Below, one piece after another: positions 13,083 through 25,391 of a stretch of DNA of 64,000 nt. Location of the stretch: contig OZ022583.1 in the NCBI GenBank assembly GCA_963669155.1, positions 5,160,658-5,224,657 on the forward strand, read 5' to 3'. The notes below the pieces were generated by a model that did not search any database, was not told the origin of the DNA, and was given only the letters and a program-made list of their open reading frames with translations. Position numbers and translations under genes: made by a program. Position 1 is the first letter of the stretch; each line of letters opens with the position of its first letter. Source of the stretch: Arbacia lixula. Lineage: Eukaryota > Echinodermata > Echinoidea > Arbacioida > Arbaciidae.

Positions 13083-13395
13083 GCCACCCCGGAGAAAATG
13101 AGGTCTGGCTGTAAAAAGTTTATGTAATGTATTCACAAATTCTATCTATCTGCGTGGTAACGAGTTATGGTGTTCATCTGCGAATCTAGTGATTCGGTTC
13201 TAATTGGAATCTATTAGTTGTTGCTACGCGGACAAACCTCGGACAAGCTTTGGGGGTATCATTCGTAACGTATTGTTTGAAGCGCTACCATTCAATTTGC
13301 ATACATTACGAAAATTGGTCTATTATCGGCGATCGCGCGATCACTCGAATCGTTGTGCCGGTGTACTAATGTAATCAAATTTATGGATGTTAATT

Positions 13396-13445
13396 GAATA
13401 ACTCGTTACTAGGCTCTGATGTATCAGGGCCTAGCAACGAGTTAT
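13396..13445. repeat. Imperfect 50-nt hairpin
   Basis: AATAACTCGTTACTAGGC and the near complement GCCTAGCAACGAGTTATT flank a short TCTGATGTATCAGG centre. The word TAACGAGTTATT recurs at 13452-13463, just to the right, and GGTAACGAGTTATGG lies near 13157. This looks like a foldback remnant. Confidence 0.8.
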
Positions 13446-13756
13446 TAAATTAACGAGTTATTCCATTGACCTGTACAATCGTATTTCAGTACTTGGAATC
13501 ACATTGCATACATTAGTTGTTGCTATGTCAGGCAAACCTCGGGGAAGCTTTCAGGTTGTCAGGGGCAACCTTTGTTAAACTGGTATGCATAAAATTTGAA
13601 TGTGTTAGTAAACCGGTCTATTCCGTCGCGCGCTGTTTACATGAATTCGCAGCAGGACACTTTCGTCCCACACCTTCCTGGTTGAAGGGACTTCCCCCAT
13701 TTAAGCCATCGAGCAGGTGCGTCGGGGAATCTCCCACTTGACCGTGCACTTCAATA

Positions 13757-14080
13757 TCATCAAGGATGTTTAAGTTACATGGAGTACCATTAGGCCTTTA
13801 ATTATGGGGATTTGTTAATTGCACTCTTCTTCTGTTCACAAAAGAATGTCTTACAAAGATTTTCTCTTTGATCCCGTCTGTTGGAATCCCGCGATTCTCT
13901 GGGAAATGTTTTCATGGATTTGACCAAGGATGTTTAAGTACATGATATCAATCAGCCGTTTAAGTAATGCCGATTCATTGTACCCTCCTTCTAGTCACAA
14001 AAGAACGCTTTACAAAGATTTTCTCTTTGATCTCGATGTTCAATGCCGGTGATTCTCTGGATGATGTTTGCCTGGACTTG
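13757..14080 (+). repeat. Diverged two-copy direct duplication, unit about 160 bp
   Basis: Copy 1 starts CAAGGATGTTTAAGTTACATG (about 13759) and copy 2 CAAGGATGTTTAAGTACATG (about 13923). Both then contain CACAAAAGAA, TTACAAAGATTTTCTCTTTG and GATTCTCTGG in the same order, about 158 bp apart. Short frames within it have no family resemblance. Confidence 0.8.
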
Positions 14081-15290
14081 ACGTATAAACAAAATCGGAT
14101 GCGCAGAAGAATTTTGGGAAATATTCTTATCCCATATGCTTGCGCAGTTGTGAAATATAATACATACGATGCATATATAAAGATTCAATCAAGGAACATT
14201 GTTACATTATGGCAAAAAGACTCTAAACGTGATATCAAGTGGTAGTATTAAAGTCTCAATTTCACAATGTTTCGCATCATATTCCATTAAGAAATTGCTT
14301 GAAACGTTACTTTCAGATATTTTCCTTTCAGACATTAAGTAACATGAAAAACGTGTCCAGCCGCGCCCAAGCTAGTATTTCCATCCCAAAGAGTATCAAA
14401 TTTCGTATTCACTTGTCCTTATCAACTACATAACAAGCACTTAGTGACAAAATTTAAGTGACAAAAACATCCTTAATATTATCAACAGCATAGAAGTAAT
14501 TTTAAAAAGTCGTTATGTGTTTTTTTTTCGTGGCCACATTACATGTTGTGATCGAGTCTTCACACACTTTCTCATTAACAAGGCTGGTGGAGATCCAGAT
14601 CTGACACACTGTATTTGTTGTGCACTATTTATTGCGTGTTTGTTGTTGAAAATGTTATTAATTTAAGATAAAGCCTGTGTATACCAAAAACAACAACTCT
14701 GTAACAAATCTAAATACATAACAATTAGATTTGACGTCTGGAAAGAAAAAGAATGCGCGATGTACTTTGTGGGAGGGGGTTCGATCGTCCCCTTAACACA
14801 ACTAAATCACTGCAAATAATTAGAGATGATCCATAGCTCAATAGGATGAATTAATTAGTAGGTTATGCAAGACATATACACGCTAATTGAATATGTAATG
14901 CCTTTCTTTATTCTGTTTGATTATCATGTTGTTAACTGGTAGTGTACCCCTTTTGGATACAGAACTAAATTGCCATATATAAAAAGGCCTGTAACCTACA
15001 AAATGCCAGTTTAGGAAAATAACCATGAAACTTAACTGTGATGAAGAATTTTACGGCATGAAAAGACATTATAATATAGATGTTGGCTGCCGCTGGAGGA
15101 AACATCACAGAATGTTCAAACCGAGCAGTAATCAATACTCGACTAACTTGAATAATATAACTTTGAATTTCATGCCACTCAGACACAGCAGTATCGTTTT
15201 AAATATAAACTAATTGGAGCTGGAGAAAGTATAGGCCTACTGGGTGCTATACAAATTCCGCTCTCTGCGTGCCACGTGCGCGTTTATTCA

Positions 15291-15404
15291 GCAGGAGCCA
15301 TAATCATGAAACCTTACTAAGCCTAGTCAGTTACTATACATTAAACTACATGCATTTTTAGTAACTAACTCAGCTAGTAAGGTTTCTTGAATATGGTCCC
15401 AGTA
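15291..15404. repeat. Foldback MITE-like element, family 1, copy B
   Basis: Same ends as 2283-2397: AATCATGAAACCTTACTAAG on the left and AGTAAGGTTTCTTGAATATG on the right. The centre is short and AT-rich. Confidence 0.75.
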
Positions 15405-15589
15405 ATACACACAAATCCCATAGAGGTCATTTCGTCTGCAAGCCTTTATGGGTTTGATATTATGCATAATACAAAAATTTGACTGCAAAAGGAACAAGGA
15501 GTGAAAGAAGGAAAAGACGGCCGGACTACACATATTGCAAGACTCACCAGGCCTAGTAATCTTACGGATTGAGGGACACATGTGTTAAA

Positions 15590-15761
15590 TTAAGAAGAAA
15601 GTGGAGAAGATGAAGAAGAGAAGGAAGAAGATGAAGAAGACGACGAAGAAGAAGAATGAATGAGAAGAAGAATACGAAGCTAGAGAAGAAGAAGAAGAGT
15701 GAGATAGAGGAGTAGATAAGAAGACAAAAGTAGAAGAAAAAGAAGAGAGAAAGAAAGGGAG

Positions 15762-15818
<57 letters not shown>

Positions 15819-15825
15819 GAAAGAA

Positions 15826-15866
<41 letters not shown>
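15590..15866 (+). repeat. Polypurine GAA / (GA)n tract
   Basis: About 275 bases of GAAGAA passing into GAGAGA. Purine-only on this strand, so triplex (H-DNA) formation is possible. Confidence 0.95.
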
Positions 15867-15867
<1 letters not shown>

Positions 15868-16158
15868 TACTTTTAGACATCGCTGGAGATTTTGTTGTTG
15901 TTATTTTTTTTGTAGGCCTACATCTAACGGCAATAGATTTGTCAGTATGTAACTCGCATTGCTACTTCTATCAATTATACAGAACGGAGACATTGGGGGA
16001 TAAATTTTTAAAAAGGTATCTAGGTCTGACAATCCCTTACAACAGGGGCCCAGGCAGTATCACACAATGCACGCAATGGGAACGCTGCAATATCGATTGT
16101 CATCGGCAAAAAGTGACGAAACCTCATTTTTTTTTGGACGAATTAAACAGCGAAGATG

Positions 16159-16246
16159 TCTAGGGTTAGGGTTAGGGTCAGGGCTAGGTTTAGAATTAGA
16201 ATTAGGTCTAGGGTTATAAAGGTCAGGGTAAGATTTAGAGGGTTAA
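16159..16246 (+). repeat. Short degenerate TTAGGG-like array
   Basis: Begins with GGGTTAGGGTTAGGGTCAGG and decays through AGAATTAGAATTAGG and GGGTTATAAAGG into GAGGGTTAAA. It has only a few canonical telomeric units, so it is an interstitial remnant or a chance low-complexity run, not a chromosome end. Confidence 0.7.
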
Positions 16247-16479
16247 AATTCATAAAAATAAGTGGGATACCCCCGGGGGATACCCTGGTCCCCTATTGTA
16301 CAGGATTGCCAATGGTCTAATTCACCAATAATTATTATTTCCATTAAACGCTCTCGAGAGACCTCACTTTGCAAACTACTTCGTCGATGACCTCCGTTGA
16401 ATCTGCCCGTATTTCTCGGTAAATCTGGCTATTCTTACAAAACGATCCAGGATAAATGTCACATTGGAAAGACAGCTGT

Positions 16480-16667
16480 GTTGGCCAGTGTGCGTGTATT
16501 TCGTGTTAGAGTGCTTGTTCATTGTCTCACACTGCGGTTTCACTATTCGCGTCTTCGCAGTAACATTTGTACAACAGCCAAAGAGACGTGAGCCAAGTCG
16601 CTGTAATTTGCTACAACAGGCTTATATTGATATTATTGGTGAAGGATAAGCCGAGTTCTCTGTGAAG
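16480..16667 (+). other. SUPT6H: Candidate noncoding first exon and promoter area of SUPT6H
   Basis: A GAAG|GTATGT donor at 16667/16668 could pair with the acceptor TTTCCTCTGTAG at 17637-17647, in front of the start-codon exon. The left border is not defined, no TATA box is clear, and this rests on splice-site appearance only. Confidence 0.3.
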
Positions 16668-17381
16668 GTATGTATTATATTTCGCTTAATATATTGAGAT
16701 ATTCAAATTTGTAATTGAAGTTACGTAGTGTGGTTATCGTAATGATGAAAATAGACCAGAAATGCTTCCGTACTTTGACAATGCACGCAAATGTGTGCGC
16801 GGGACATACGGTATGCAGTGTCAGCTGCATGCATGTATGCAAAATTGCAATCATGCAACGCGGTGAACATTATCAATAACATTTACATTTAAGCCTGAGT
16901 CGATTCGATTTGTAAACCGGGCCTCGATCAAAGCTATCGAGCCCCGCAGCCGTTTTGTTGAAACTGGTGCGTTGATGAGAATCGAGTCAGAGGCAGAGTG
17001 GGTTTAACTGTCTAGACGTAAAATCAGTCTCTGTCTGTAGACTGAAGTCATGTGTAGGATGTTGGATCCGATGAGATTGCATCTGGCTCCTCTGAACGCC
17101 CCTACCATACCTTTTACACGTGTAATACTTACTGTATTACACATGTTCAGGTCCATAGGGATTTGTGGGGCCTTGAAATTCATGAATCTATAGATTGTTT
17201 AAAAGTCTTCCCAAGAATAAGATTAATAAATCATACATTCATGCCATGCCCCCAAACCTTCAATTTTCAAAATCATATCAGCTTAAAAATTGATTAGGAG
17301 AACAAATCTAAATAAATGTGTTTCACTGGGGTTTTACAATTACTATACTTCCTAACAATACCCTTCTTTACATGTACACTC

Positions 17382-17608
17382 CAGCTCAAAGGAATTGGCA
17401 AAGGGAAAGGGAAAGGGAAGAAAGTGAAGGAGCCGCAGTATTAAACCGTGGTATATTTTGTCCAGTTCAGCATGAAAGATAATGCTTTTTAGGCTAAAGC
17501 ATCATGTTTCATGCTGAACTGGATCTGGACAAAATATACCGCGGTTTAAAACTGCGGCTCCTTCCCCTTCTTCTCTTTCCATTTCCCCTTGCGAATTCAT
17601 TTGAGCTG
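17382..17608. mobile_element. Long inverted repeat, arms about 108 bp, before the SUPT6H start exon
   Basis: The left arm contains CAGCTCAAAGGAATT, GGAGCCGCAGT, TAAACCG, GGTATATTTTGTCC and CAGTTCAGCATGAAA. The right arm carries the reverse complements of all of these in reverse order. The arms meet near 17492 with almost no loop. It ends about 105 bp before the start ATG, in the presumed first intron. It is probably a foldback element, and RNA from it would form a long duplex. Confidence 0.9.
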
Positions 17609-17714
17609 TAGTGTACATGTATATCCCTCTCAATATTTCCTCTGTAGATCTACAGAACAGGCCTAGGCTTTCTGTGTTTTTGCATTACGGAAAGTAGACT
17701 CCTGGTGGTGAAGA

Positions 17715-20700
17715 ATGGCAGATTTCTTTGAGGATGAAGCAGAGGTTTCAGATGATGAAGACGTTCAGGCCAGCAGTGACGAGGAAGAAGAGGAAGAGGA
17801 GGAGGATGAAGGTAAGGAAGGCCTTGATCAAAGTGTTTTATGTAGGAGAAAACTGACATTTAGAAGTGAAAGTAGTTTTAGATGGGTTGCTGTAACTCAT
17901 ACTTAAAATGTGCAAAATAAAGCATATCCAGACTTATTCTATGTTTGATGTAATATAAACTTGTTTGAGAATAAATGTCAAGTTTTTAGTTCATGCAATT
18001 TGTAAAGTACAAATTATTGAATTTTGAATAAACTGTTTAAACACAGAGCTACCAAGTCTCCCTGATTTCGCAGGAAACTCCCTGAAAATAGACCAATAAT
18101 ACTGCATTGATTTTCATCACATCACCCAATCTCCCTGATTTTTCATAGATTATGGTCATTAGGTTGTATGCATTTGATAGACATCTCCCTCATTTCTGAT
18201 GAAATTCCCAAAATCTTCCTGATTGTTGAATTTCAATGTTGGTAGCTCTGGAAACATTTTAACTTGCTACCAGGGATAACTTCATTTTTTTTAAATGATG
18301 TGATGGAAACTTGCAAAGGTACCTGGTACATCCTGTAGCAGAAGGTCAAAAAGATAATATATGGATGCTAAGAAACCTACGCTTGTACAAGGCCATGAGA
18401 AGTGAACTTATGTACATGATCTTTTTGTTGAGACTCAAAGTATTATTTGTGTGTGTCTAATTGGAGGGTAAACTGTACTCTACTTTTAAACGATCGCTGA
18501 GTAGAAAATACTAGAAAATGTCAATTTGAAATGACAAACACATATAAACTATAACTCTTAAAATGTAATGTTGCCAATTTAAGGTTCACTTATCTGTTGC
18601 TCACTTACAATGTAGTGTGAATGATCATTGTTGGATGAAAAAGACAGATATCATTACCTACCACCACCCTTGTTACATGTACCACGGCACAGAGAATGGA
18701 AGAAGAACACTGATTAGATTGCTGCAAAGTGTTTTCGTTCACATTTGAACAAATGCTTCACACAAAATGATGTTTATTATCCTTGTGTATACATGTACCT
18801 TATCTTACAGGAACAAACATTGATCAGACATGTGCATTTTTTTTTAACTACACAGCATGAAGCTAATGGAGTGGATGATAATGCTTTGAATGTTTGCCTG
18901 TACTGTCCTTTCATGGAGGGTGAAAGTGTCTGTAAAGTATTGTTAAAACCATTTGAATACAGACTTGTATGTGGGAATTGTTATCATTACACACATTCAT
19001 GCACTGTACACACTTGTAACATGATCAAATCACACTTATATGTAGCAACCCTGTTTTTTCTAAAAAGGGTCAAATAGATTACAGATAGTGTAGAGACAAT
19101 AGGGAGACAACTGTCAGGAAGACCTCATGAATGACCTTAGTAACTCTCTTTCTCAGATGGAGAAGTGAACATGCCTGATCTGATTGATGATCGAGAAGAA
19201 GTGGAGAACAACTCTGATGAGGAGGAAATTGGACGGAAAAAGAAACGGAAACATAGAGACAGAGGTCAGTCAATCGCCTTGACTAATTTCTGATTGAATA
19301 TAATGAAACTTGGAGATTGAATGACTGATTAAGGATATTTTTGAGTCAGGAATTGAAGTAATATGATGTACGTCTTAAACATAACCATTTTCTTTTTAAT
19401 GTAATTTAATTTTTGGTTCACAGCTTGTTGTATCATCGCTCATGCTAGTCTTTTGGAGGAGACTTTAAGCCATCGGTACCGTGTAAAGGGAGTCACACCA
19501 TTTGCACGTTAAAGAACCTGCTTTTCTTTTCGTAAAGAGCAGGGAAGTTATCCCGGGGAAGTTGTTAATTTATCTCTGATTTATAATCCTACTCAAATGT
19601 GGTATATTTCATAAGGGAATGATCATAACTATTTAGATGAACTGTTCGACACTTATATGTCATTGAAGTGTTGGTAGTGTCGTTAATTTCACATCAACCA
19701 GTCAATTATTGTGGTTCATGATACAGATCTATAAATGGATAATAATAATGATGTGAAATAATGTCATAGATATTGGATTCATATGAAACATCTTTAGTGT
19801 GATAACTATGATGGACGTACCACTTAGTAATACCTGTGTGTAGCTCTTACATTTGAGAAATACATTTGTGTAGCCTTGTCTTTTCTCCTTCATTGTCTGG
19901 AGGTACAAATGGGAACATAATTAAAACTTACAATGAAAAAGTGCATTTGTAAAAGCCAAATTACGGTACCCCATGAAAGAAAATATTCTCTCGTAGGTAT
20001 ATGTAGTCAAGAATACTACATGTCATTGAGCTTTTATTTTAGTTACATTTTATCATACATTTGAAGTTGTCATTTGTCATAGTATTGATGTATGTTTCAA
20101 TATATATTAGCTTTGAATTGAATGAGGTGATATTTTTTGGTTTAGTCAATGGAGGCGAATCAAATTGCAAATGCAATTTGAGAATTCTCTAGAGTATCTA
20201 AGAAGGAAAGAATGTTGCCTTTTTTGTGTATTTCTGAGAGATGTGGTTTGATTTGTTTGTGGGCAGATTATGATGAGAGACTGGAAGATGAAGACTATGA
20301 CCTCATTGAAGAAAACTTAGGAGTCAAAGTAGAAAGGGTAAGTTTCACCATCTTCTTGCATCATGCCCTATTTTCATGAAACTTGCCAGTGTACTGCATG
20401 GGGACTTTGTTGTCATGCCATGACCCAAAACACGCTGACATTGCTAAATATTATAGCAATGACAAAGTTACGATACATATTTTCAAAAAGTATTTCACTG
20501 GATTGTTTCATCGAATGTTTTCACTTGTTCCTTTCCTGTCATTAAAATTTACTGCTGGTTATAATATTCATATTTGATTTCTTAGCAAGTGTTATTTGAT
20601 TTTAGTAATATGAATGCTTAATGAATATTCATTAGGAGCTTACGCACAAGCTGGTTACCACAAATTCATGAAAGAAAAAGTACTTTTTACTGGTCAATAG

Positions 20701-21259
20701 TACTTTCGAGTAACTATTGCTCACTCGAAAACAATATTAATTATGTCATGACTGTCAACTAATCAGATAACAGAATTAGTGAGGTGAGGTATATTATTTG
20801 TTATAATGGACTGTAAACCACTGTTTTTGCGTTGTGTGTCCTCTGTAGAAAAAGTTTCGGCGAGTGCGTCAGATCTCCGACGAGGAGGACAGCGGGAGTG
20901 AGGAGGAGGGGGCAGGGCCTTCCAGGGAGCTCGACGACCGGGATGCCATCGCTAAGGAGATCTTTGCCGGGGAGGAGGAGGGAGAGCTCAGCCCCAGATC
21001 GGCTGTAAGTGTAGCTTAACTCCTGCTGTGCTTGAGTAGAGTGATGATGTATGTGGTGTTTGTGTGTTGGTGGTACAAACATGGAACAATAGCAGGTGCA
21101 GAGTTCGATTGTAATGAAGGACTGTCATACTCTGCAGCATTTAAAAAAAAAAAAATCAGACTTTTCACTTCCATTTTCGTCTCAGTACATATTGATAAAT
21201 AAGCCTGGCCCCTACTGAATGGAAAATCACTGAGAAAGACAATGTCAAATAAACAGGCA

Positions 21260-21312
<53 letters not shown>

Positions 21313-24300
21313 CGGTTGGCCTAATGATAGGAAGGATAGCTCTTGCTAAGTGATGACTATGAATCTTGATTGACATTTGACAGGAGATGCAGGAAGAGCT
21401 GAATGAGCCAGACCAGGGAGAACAGTTTTCTGCTCTACAGGATTCAGAGGAAGAATCAGGTAGGATGGGACAGACTCTTTTGGTTTTTTCTGTGAATACC
21501 CTTCTCCTCTCTTCCTTCTTTTTCTCTCTGTATTATTATTGGTGTTTTCCTCCTCTTCTCTTTTTCCTGTTTCTCTGAACAGTGATGGGTAGGCTATTAT
21601 AAAGTTTGCTGTGACAATATGGAAGCGCTTGTTTCGTGTATTCAGTGTGTAGTGTTGGGACAAATAATGGGCTGCTTGTTGCGTAACAAGATGAGTATTT
21701 CACGCTTCTTAACTCTCATCGTGCCACAGAGCCGCATGCGCGATATTGTTTTGGTGTTTATACACGCTAGCCTGCTATCGATTGGCTGCTTCGTACACGG
21801 GAGCGAGCCACTGCTGTGCTGCTTTGTGCATGCAAGCTCGCATTCATAATAGCAGATCTTGTTCATGCTTATTGAACTGCACTGAATGCTTTGTACGCGC
21901 TATTGTTCATCGCATTGAGTGCATCAGATAATCGGCTTTCGGCTTTCGTATACACCTGTCAGATTGGCATTTCTCAAGTAATTAAGCGTTTCATATTTTA
22001 TATCATATCATCAATATGCCTTTCACTTGCAAGAAATGGAGTTGCTTTATCGAATGCAAAGTGCAACTTAACATTCATTATTAGTTTATAATAAAACAAC
22101 AAAGTAACTTTCCCGCACAATTTTGGTATCATAATAAAGCTGATAAAAGTTTGTATTTTTCTGTAAACATGTATAGGTATCAAAGTAAAGTGGCTCAAAA
22201 ATGCTGACACAGAAAATTATGCGCAACTGAAAAGGCCACAAAATAAACTTGGCACAGGGCAGATTTGAGGCTGGCACAAGGGGGATTAGCAGTGTGGCAC
22301 TGGGCTCTATTCATTGGGGCAGGCTATGGTTTAAATTGTATTAAAGGGATATTTCACCTTGGAGATGGTTGATTTCAACAAAAGCAGAAACATGAAAGAA
22401 ACATAGAACTATATGTGATCAGCAATGCGAGCAACTTAAATATTCCAAACTAGTTACTTGCATAAATGTTCATCATTCCACTAAACATTGGCACTAGGGA
22501 GCTGTTTGGAAAGGAAAATAAGGTCTTTGAAGTAGAAATGTGGTATAACCTTTCAGCGAAATGAGTCTAGGCGGAAAATCAGTAATGCGATAAGGAGGAG
22601 GTCCTGCTAGTAGTAGATGGAAATGGCCTCTGATGTTGATATCACTAGAAGTGAACCAATTGGACAATAATGGAACCACTGTCAAGAATCATTCCATTGC
22701 TGTACACATTGAATATGTCCTATTAATACCATGGTCATTACTAAAAGAGAAGTATAGTCATGCTCACAAGCCTACCATACATTTTTGTTTGCAGACCCAG
22801 ATGATTTCATTGTGGATGACACTGGCCAGCCAATCACAAAGAAGAAGAAGAAGGGGCACCGCCATAGATACACAGACTCGTGAGTATGAGCAGTGAATAT
22901 TCAGGGGGCAGTATTCGCTGCAGGCAAAACCAAGTAATTGTTGGTACATGATGCCCAAGTAGATAAACCCTGCACTCGTTTTTCAGGATCTTGCACAATT
23001 TTTTCAACAAAATAATATTACCCACCCATGGATAATTACTTCAGCATGAAAAGAGAAGAGTGAAAGTTCAAGCAAAATCAGACAAGTAATCATCAAAATT
23101 ATCATCTTATTGGCAAAACCTGTTATAAAGTAGCAGAGGGAAACTGAAGCACCAACTGTAGATTTTGTATACGGTAGTTAACAAGGAAATGGTGCACACA
23201 ATGTATGCCTGATACAATCCTGTATTCTGTGACCAGTGCTGTTATTGTAATGTCCACTTCAATTCTCCCTATTGCATATAGCCGATATCAACCGATATCA
23301 CCTCGATACGATTGCTCTTGGGACGTATATTTCTGGTAAGAGTTTGGTACATATTCAATTCACGCAATAACACACAGAATATGTAATCTGGACCCTCGTA
23401 AACCTTGTAATGTTAAAATGGAAGGGTTGTTACATGGACGAAGGACTTGAAAAAAATACCACCAATCACTCACGGCGATGTTTAATTGATTGATTGTGGA
23501 CAAGCAAGACGATGGCTATAGAATGTTTGTGAACTGGAACTTAATATCCCAAGAATTAAAGGTAAAAAAATTAGAGTGCCATACGCATTCAGTTTCGGAG
23601 AGCTATATGCGATAGGGAGAATTTAATCTACAGTCTAAGGACATATGAATGTACAGAGGACATGTAATGACTGTTTGGTTTTTGTGATTGCAGAGCACTT
23701 CAAGAGGCCCAGGATATCTTTGGGATTGACTTTGACTTTGATGAGTTTGAGGGGTATGGAGACGACTACGAGGAGGCAGAGGAGGAAGAATACTCAGAGG
23801 TACGTGTTCAGCAAATACCATACTTGCGTATAAGCCACATGTTTTTTGCTAAAAAATCATGCATGCAAGTCGGGGTGCGGCTTATACACGGCATTAGCAG
23901 ACCCAACACATATACACACATATGGGACTATGCATTGATGCATTGCATTGATAGGCAGCAAGTGTGACACAATTGACGGACCAGTAATACGATCTCAATC
24001 ACAGCACCAGCATAATTACCGGTACTAAGAAAGCACATACCGTATTGACTGGCACATCAGCCGCATCTGCGTATAAGACGCACCCTGACTTCAAGCACGT
24101 GATTTGAAAAAAAAAAAAAAAAATGGGGTCTTTCAACACGTATACACATTTATGGGACTATGCATTGTGTGACAACATTCAACAACAAAAGATGGCTTTG
24201 ATAGCCCAACAAAATTGACGTACCGGTAATATGATCTCAATCACATCACCAGCATAATTACTGGTACCAAGAAAGCACCAGGACTAGTATTTGTCTGAGA

Positions 24301-25391
24301 AAACGCAAAGATACCGCTGAGGAGAATGCTAAGGCTGAAACTAACAAATTCTGTTAAATGGGAGCTGCCATTGTTTCTTTGATCTCCGGCCATGAGATGG
24401 CGTTATACACGGTCTCGTAGATTGTTGCATAAAACACTTTCATCTCTAAGCAAGACCAAATTTAGCAAAGAGAAGATATGAAAGTGGAAGGAGAGGACTC
24501 GCTTTAACCTTTCATCTCTAATCTAACAGATATATTGTGCAATTATTATTTTTTTAAACAATTTTGTTACATGTGAGGATGTTGTAAGATTTCATGAATT
24601 TCCTTCTTGCCTTTTTATTACCCTGGATCTTGTTAGTATGAGGATGATGAAGAGGATTTGGATGAAGACGTGGAGCAGCAGAGGAGGAAAAAGAGACCAA
24701 GCAAGAAAAGATTACCAAAGAAGAGCATCTATGAGGTATGTCTGCAAGGAGGAGAATCTATAATCTATCCCTCTAACTTTTCTGTCCCTTGGATAGGACA
24801 TTTAATGGAGGTCCCGTGTATAGAAGAAGCACACTTTATGCATGTTAAAGACCTTTATTATTTATTGAGAGCAGGGGGAAAACCTGGTGGAGTGGCTAGA
24901 AAGCCTACACTGGGAAATGGGTGAGAGTCCAGTTTTTAATCTAGGACCTTTTGTTATAAGATACAAAATCTTTCACCAGGAAACAGCTCATGATCCGCAA
25001 CTGGCTGTAGCAAGAGGCAGTTTCAGAGTGCTCCACTATCATAGGCTTGGCAGCAGGTGCACATTCAATCTAAAGACTATGAGATATCCAAATGAAGTAC
25101 AATATGAGTTATACAATGAATTGTTCGAGTTATATTTTTGCAGATGCTGTTCTAGAAACCTTTTCCATAGGCATTACAAGCAAGTCAAAGAGTTGAATAA
25201 ACATTTAAATGTGCAGTTATACGTAGGTTAATACATTTCTTGTGAATATCTCAGTTGTTCCGATATTGTGTGCAGTCCCATTCCATCATCTTTGTGTTAC
25301 ATAGGTGTTTGAACCCAGTGAGTTGGAGCGAGGCCACTTCACAGATATGGACAGTGAAATCAAGACAGCTGATATCCCAGAAAGATTCATG
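17715..25391 (+). CDS. SUPT6H: SPT6 exons 1-9: acidic N-terminus and IWS1-binding motif
   Basis: Exons: 17715-17811, 19157-19264, 20267-20337, 20849-21004, 21384-21459, 22795-22879, 23694-23799, 24637-24735, 25305-25391 (residues 1-295). The segment is mostly Asp/Glu with short basic patches, as in the histone- and nucleosome-binding tail of SPT6. Recognisable blocks are [15 protein letters not shown] (exon 3), [11 protein letters not shown] (exon 6) and [17 protein letters not shown] (exons 6-7). The last corresponds to the Spn1/IWS1-contacting helix of the family. Exon 9 encodes [14 protein letters not shown]. Small exons and variable intron phases match a typical deuterostome gene. Reading straight through the exon 8 donor gives a longer frame to 25231, but this is intron sequence. 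Confidence 0.93.

Larger units (their letters stand above)
9309..16479. other. Divergent intergenic region, no coding exon seen
   Basis: This lies between the 5' ends of the BCR-like gene (minus) and SUPT6H (plus). The first few hundred bases next to 9308 should hold the BCR-like 5' UTR and promoter, but no TATA box or splice site could be fixed. The rest contains CT and GA microsatellites, a family 1 foldback, a diverged direct duplication at 13757-14080 and a hairpin at 13396-13445. Several open frames of 60-90 codons exist, with no recognisable domain or splice context. Confidence 0.6.

Noticed and set aside
24658..25231. Two open frames of 88 and 114 codons
   Set aside because: They are read-through of SPT6 exon 8 past its GAG|GTATGT donor and intron 8 sequence. 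The SPT6 frame resumes at exon 9 with perfect phase.
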